Shown one piece after another: positions 5,171 through 6,523 of a stretch of DNA of 6,523 nt. Both the position numbers and the translations under genes were made by a program. The DNA is from Alphaproteobacteria bacterium. GTDB taxonomy: Bacteria > Pseudomonadota > Alphaproteobacteria > Micavibrionales > UBA2020. Below the pieces are notes generated by a model. The model searched no databases and had not been told where the DNA came from. It was given only the letters and a program-made list of their open reading frames with translations. Location: positions 1 through 6,523 of the forward strand of contig JAGXAX010000086.1 in NCBI GenBank assembly GCA_018971405.1. The letters are read 5' to 3'. Numbering within the stretch: position 1 is the first letter of the stretch; every line of letters starts with the position of its first letter.

Positions 5171-6391
5171 ATGTTATGGGCGTATCTTTTGCGGCATCTG
5201 GTGAAGTCCGGCGATCTCTCCGTCATCGACGCGGGCGGGAAAAGGCACAGCTTCGGCGTGGCGGGGCAAAAGCCGAAATCCGCCATCCGGCTGACCGATA
5301 AATCCCTGCATCATAAACTTTTCTTCAATCCGGAATTTCACATCGGCGAGGCCTACATGAACGACACGCTGGTCATCGAAGAAGGCAGCCTCGACGGCTT
5401 CATGACGCTGATCGCCACCAACCTTGCAGTATGGGAGAAGCAGCCTTCCGCGCTCAAGAAATTCGCTGATGCTTTTACCCCCGTTCTGCAGCGCCTCCAG
5501 CAATACAACCCCGTCGGCCGCGCTGCGAAAAACGTCGCGCCGCACTACGACATCTCCGACAAGCTCTACGAACTCTTTCTCGACAAAGAGATGATTTACA
5601 GCTGCGCCTACTACGCCGACCCCGCCAACGGCCTCGACCTTGCCCAGCAGGACAAGCTCCGCCACCTCGCCGCGAAGCTGCGTCTGGAGCCGGGGATGAA
5701 GGTGCTGGACGTCGGCTGCGGCTGGGGCGCGCTCGCGATTTATCTCGCAAAAGAAACCGGCGCGGAGGTCACCGGCGTCACGCTCTCCGGCGAACAGCAG
5801 AAATGGGCGGCAGCCCGCGCGGAAAAAGAAGGCCTGCAGGACAAGGTACGCTTCATCCTCAAGGACATCCGTGAAGTGGAAGGAACATTCGACCGCATCG
5901 TCTCCGTCGGCATGCTGGAGCATGTCGGCGTCGGGTTTTACAAGCAGGTTTTTGAAAAGGTGCGCGACCTTCTGGGCGACAAGGGCGTCGGCCTGTTCCA
6001 CTTCATCGGCAGCCTCGACGGCCCCTGCACCACCAACCCGTGGCTGCGCAAATACATCTTCCCCGGCGGCTATTCGCCCGCGCTCTCCGAAATCGCGCCG
6101 GTGCTGGAAAAAACGCGTCTCTTCATGACCGACATCGAAGTTCTGCGCCTGCACTACGCCTACACCCTGCGCGACTGGCACGACAGGTTTCAGCAGAACC
6201 GCGCAAAGGCCGCCGCGCTTTACGACGAACGCTTCTGCCGCATGTGGGAGTTTTACCTCAAGATGGCGGAGATGGAATTCCTCTACCTCGGCACCGGCGT
6301 CTATCAGGTGCAGTTCGCCAAAGACCTGCACACCCTGCCGCTGACCCGCGACTACATGACCGACTGGGAAAGACGGCGCAAAGCCGCGTGA
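5171..6391 (+). CDS. cfa: Cyclopropane-fatty-acyl-phospholipid synthase family methyltransferase
   Basis: SAM-dependent enzyme of 406 residues that adds a methylene bridge to unsaturated acyl chains of membrane phospholipids, acting at the inner face of the membrane. The N-terminal lipid-binding region includes HIGEAYMND (57-65). The Rossmann methyltransferase domain begins near PHYDIS (124-129). SAM-binding motif I is VLDVGCGWGALA (178-189), followed by EVTGVTLSGEQ. Residues equivalent to the E. coli Cfa bicarbonate site are visible: C145 in YSCAYY, E250 in MLEHVG, H277 in FHFIGS and Y329 in LHYAYTLRDW. IFPGGYSP (296-303) is another family hallmark. GGGAG lies seven bases before the start ATG. 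The gene stands alone on its strand, divergent from the phosphatase operon, and ends with TGA ahead of a hairpin terminator. Related mycolic or methyl-transferring paralogs cannot be fully excluded, but the active-site set favours true CFA synthase. Confidence 0.95.
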   Translation: MLWAYLLRHLVKSGDLSVIDAGGKRHSFGVAGQKPKSAIRLTDKSLHHKLFFNPEFHIGEAYMNDTLVIEEGSLDGFMTLIATNLAVWEKQPSALKKFADAFTPVLQRLQQYNPVGRAAKNVAPHYDISDKLYELFLDKEMIYSCAYYADPANGLDLAQQDKLRHLAAKLRLEPGMKVLDVGCGWGALAIYLAKETGAEVTGVTLSGEQQKWAAARAEKEGLQDKVRFILKDIREVEGTFDRIVSVGMLEHVGVGFYKQVFEKVRDLLGDKGVGLFHFIGSLDGPCTTNPWLRKYIFPGGYSPALSEIAPVLEKTRLFMTDIEVLRLHYAYTLRDWHDRFQQNRAKAAALYDERFCRMWEFYLKMAEMEFLYLGTGVYQVQFAKDLHTLPLTRDYMTDWERRRKAA

Positions 6392-6397
6392 TTTAAG

Positions 6398-6443
6398 AAA
6401 GCCGCACTATTCAGGCGCGGGGAGATTGCCCGGGCGGCTTTTT
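6398..6443 (+). terminator. Hairpin terminator after the CFA synthase gene
   Basis: Arms AAAGCCGC (6398-6405) and GCGGCTTT (6434-6441) are perfect complements, enclosing a smaller CGGG/CCCG hairpin (6418-6421 with 6429-6432). Five T residues end the structure on the plus strand (6439-6443). It begins seven bases after the CFA stop. The minus strand gives a weaker tail (TTTCTT), so it may also end the convergent gene, whose last codons lie inside the hairpin. Confidence 0.65.
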
Positions 6444-6523
6444 CGGCGCGGGCGGAACCCATTTTTCCGGCGCGAACTTATCCTGCATCGGGTCGTATTT
6501 GACGCCCTTCAGCGCCGCGCTCT
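6411..6523 (-). CDS. C-terminal end of an unidentified protein (partial)
   Basis: On the minus strand the frame is open from the right edge to a TGA at 6413-6411. The visible 36 residues read SAALKGVKYDPMQDKFAPEK, then WVPPAPKKPPGQSPRA: a short charged stretch followed by a Pro/Lys-rich tail. The family is not recognised. GC-rich third positions and convergent placement, with the stop 19 bases from the CFA stop and inside the shared terminator hairpin, support a real gene. The N-terminal part lies outside the window. Confidence 0.5.
   Translation of the reverse strand, partial: SAALKGVKYDPMQDKFAPEKWVPPAPKKPPGQSPRA

Noticed and set aside
4980..5204. Small plus-strand frame starting with TTG upstream of CFA synthase
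   Set aside because: No ribosome binding site, starts in the AT-rich promoter region, overlaps the CFA start and has no recognisable features.
5174..6331. Long minus-strand open frame opposite the CFA synthase gene
   Set aside because: It mirrors the third-position GC bias of the CFA gene and shows no family motif.

Overview
This 6.5 kb window of moderately GC-rich DNA holds six recognisable genes plus the tail of a seventh. Coding is dense, there are no RNA genes or mobile elements, and the only sizeable gap is an AT-rich intergenic stretch of about 240-280 bases near 4.9-5.2 kb. Codon use, an FNR/FixK-type box and the gene families suggest an alphaproteobacterium, probably a free-living or uncultured lineage capable of low-oxygen respiration. 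No species can be named from the sequence alone.

Layout, left to right. (1) A plus-strand polytopic membrane protein of the heme-copper oxidase / nitric oxide reductase (NorB-like) superfamily, open at the left edge and ending at 1323. (2) A convergent minus-strand gene for a SpoIIAA-like (STAS-type) small protein at 1894-1400. It is interrupted by one in-frame TGA lying inside a perfect palindrome. It still has a well-placed terminator downstream and an FNR/FixK-type promoter upstream. (3) A tight minus-strand operon, read right to left: an MtnX-like HAD-IB phosphatase, a class III PLP aminotransferase, and an alpha/beta hydrolase of the Est30/S33 type with cysteine at the nucleophile position. 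(4) A divergent AT-rich intergenic region with two dyads and a structured leader. (5) A plus-strand cyclopropane-fatty-acyl-phospholipid synthase. (6) A hairpin terminator, then the C-terminal end of a convergent minus-strand gene that runs off the right edge.

How they may fit together. The NorB-like subunit and the FNR/FixK-type promoter of its neighbour both point to life at low oxygen. Cyclopropane fatty acid synthase is a membrane-stress enzyme and needs no partner here. The phosphatase-aminotransferase-hydrolase trio looks like one transcription unit acting on a small amino or keto metabolite, but its substrate cannot be read from the sequence.

Points most worth a second look: the missing metal and heme ligands in the NorB-like protein, the palindrome-embedded TGA, the -41.5 FNR-type promoter geometry, and the cysteine nucleophile in the hydrolase.
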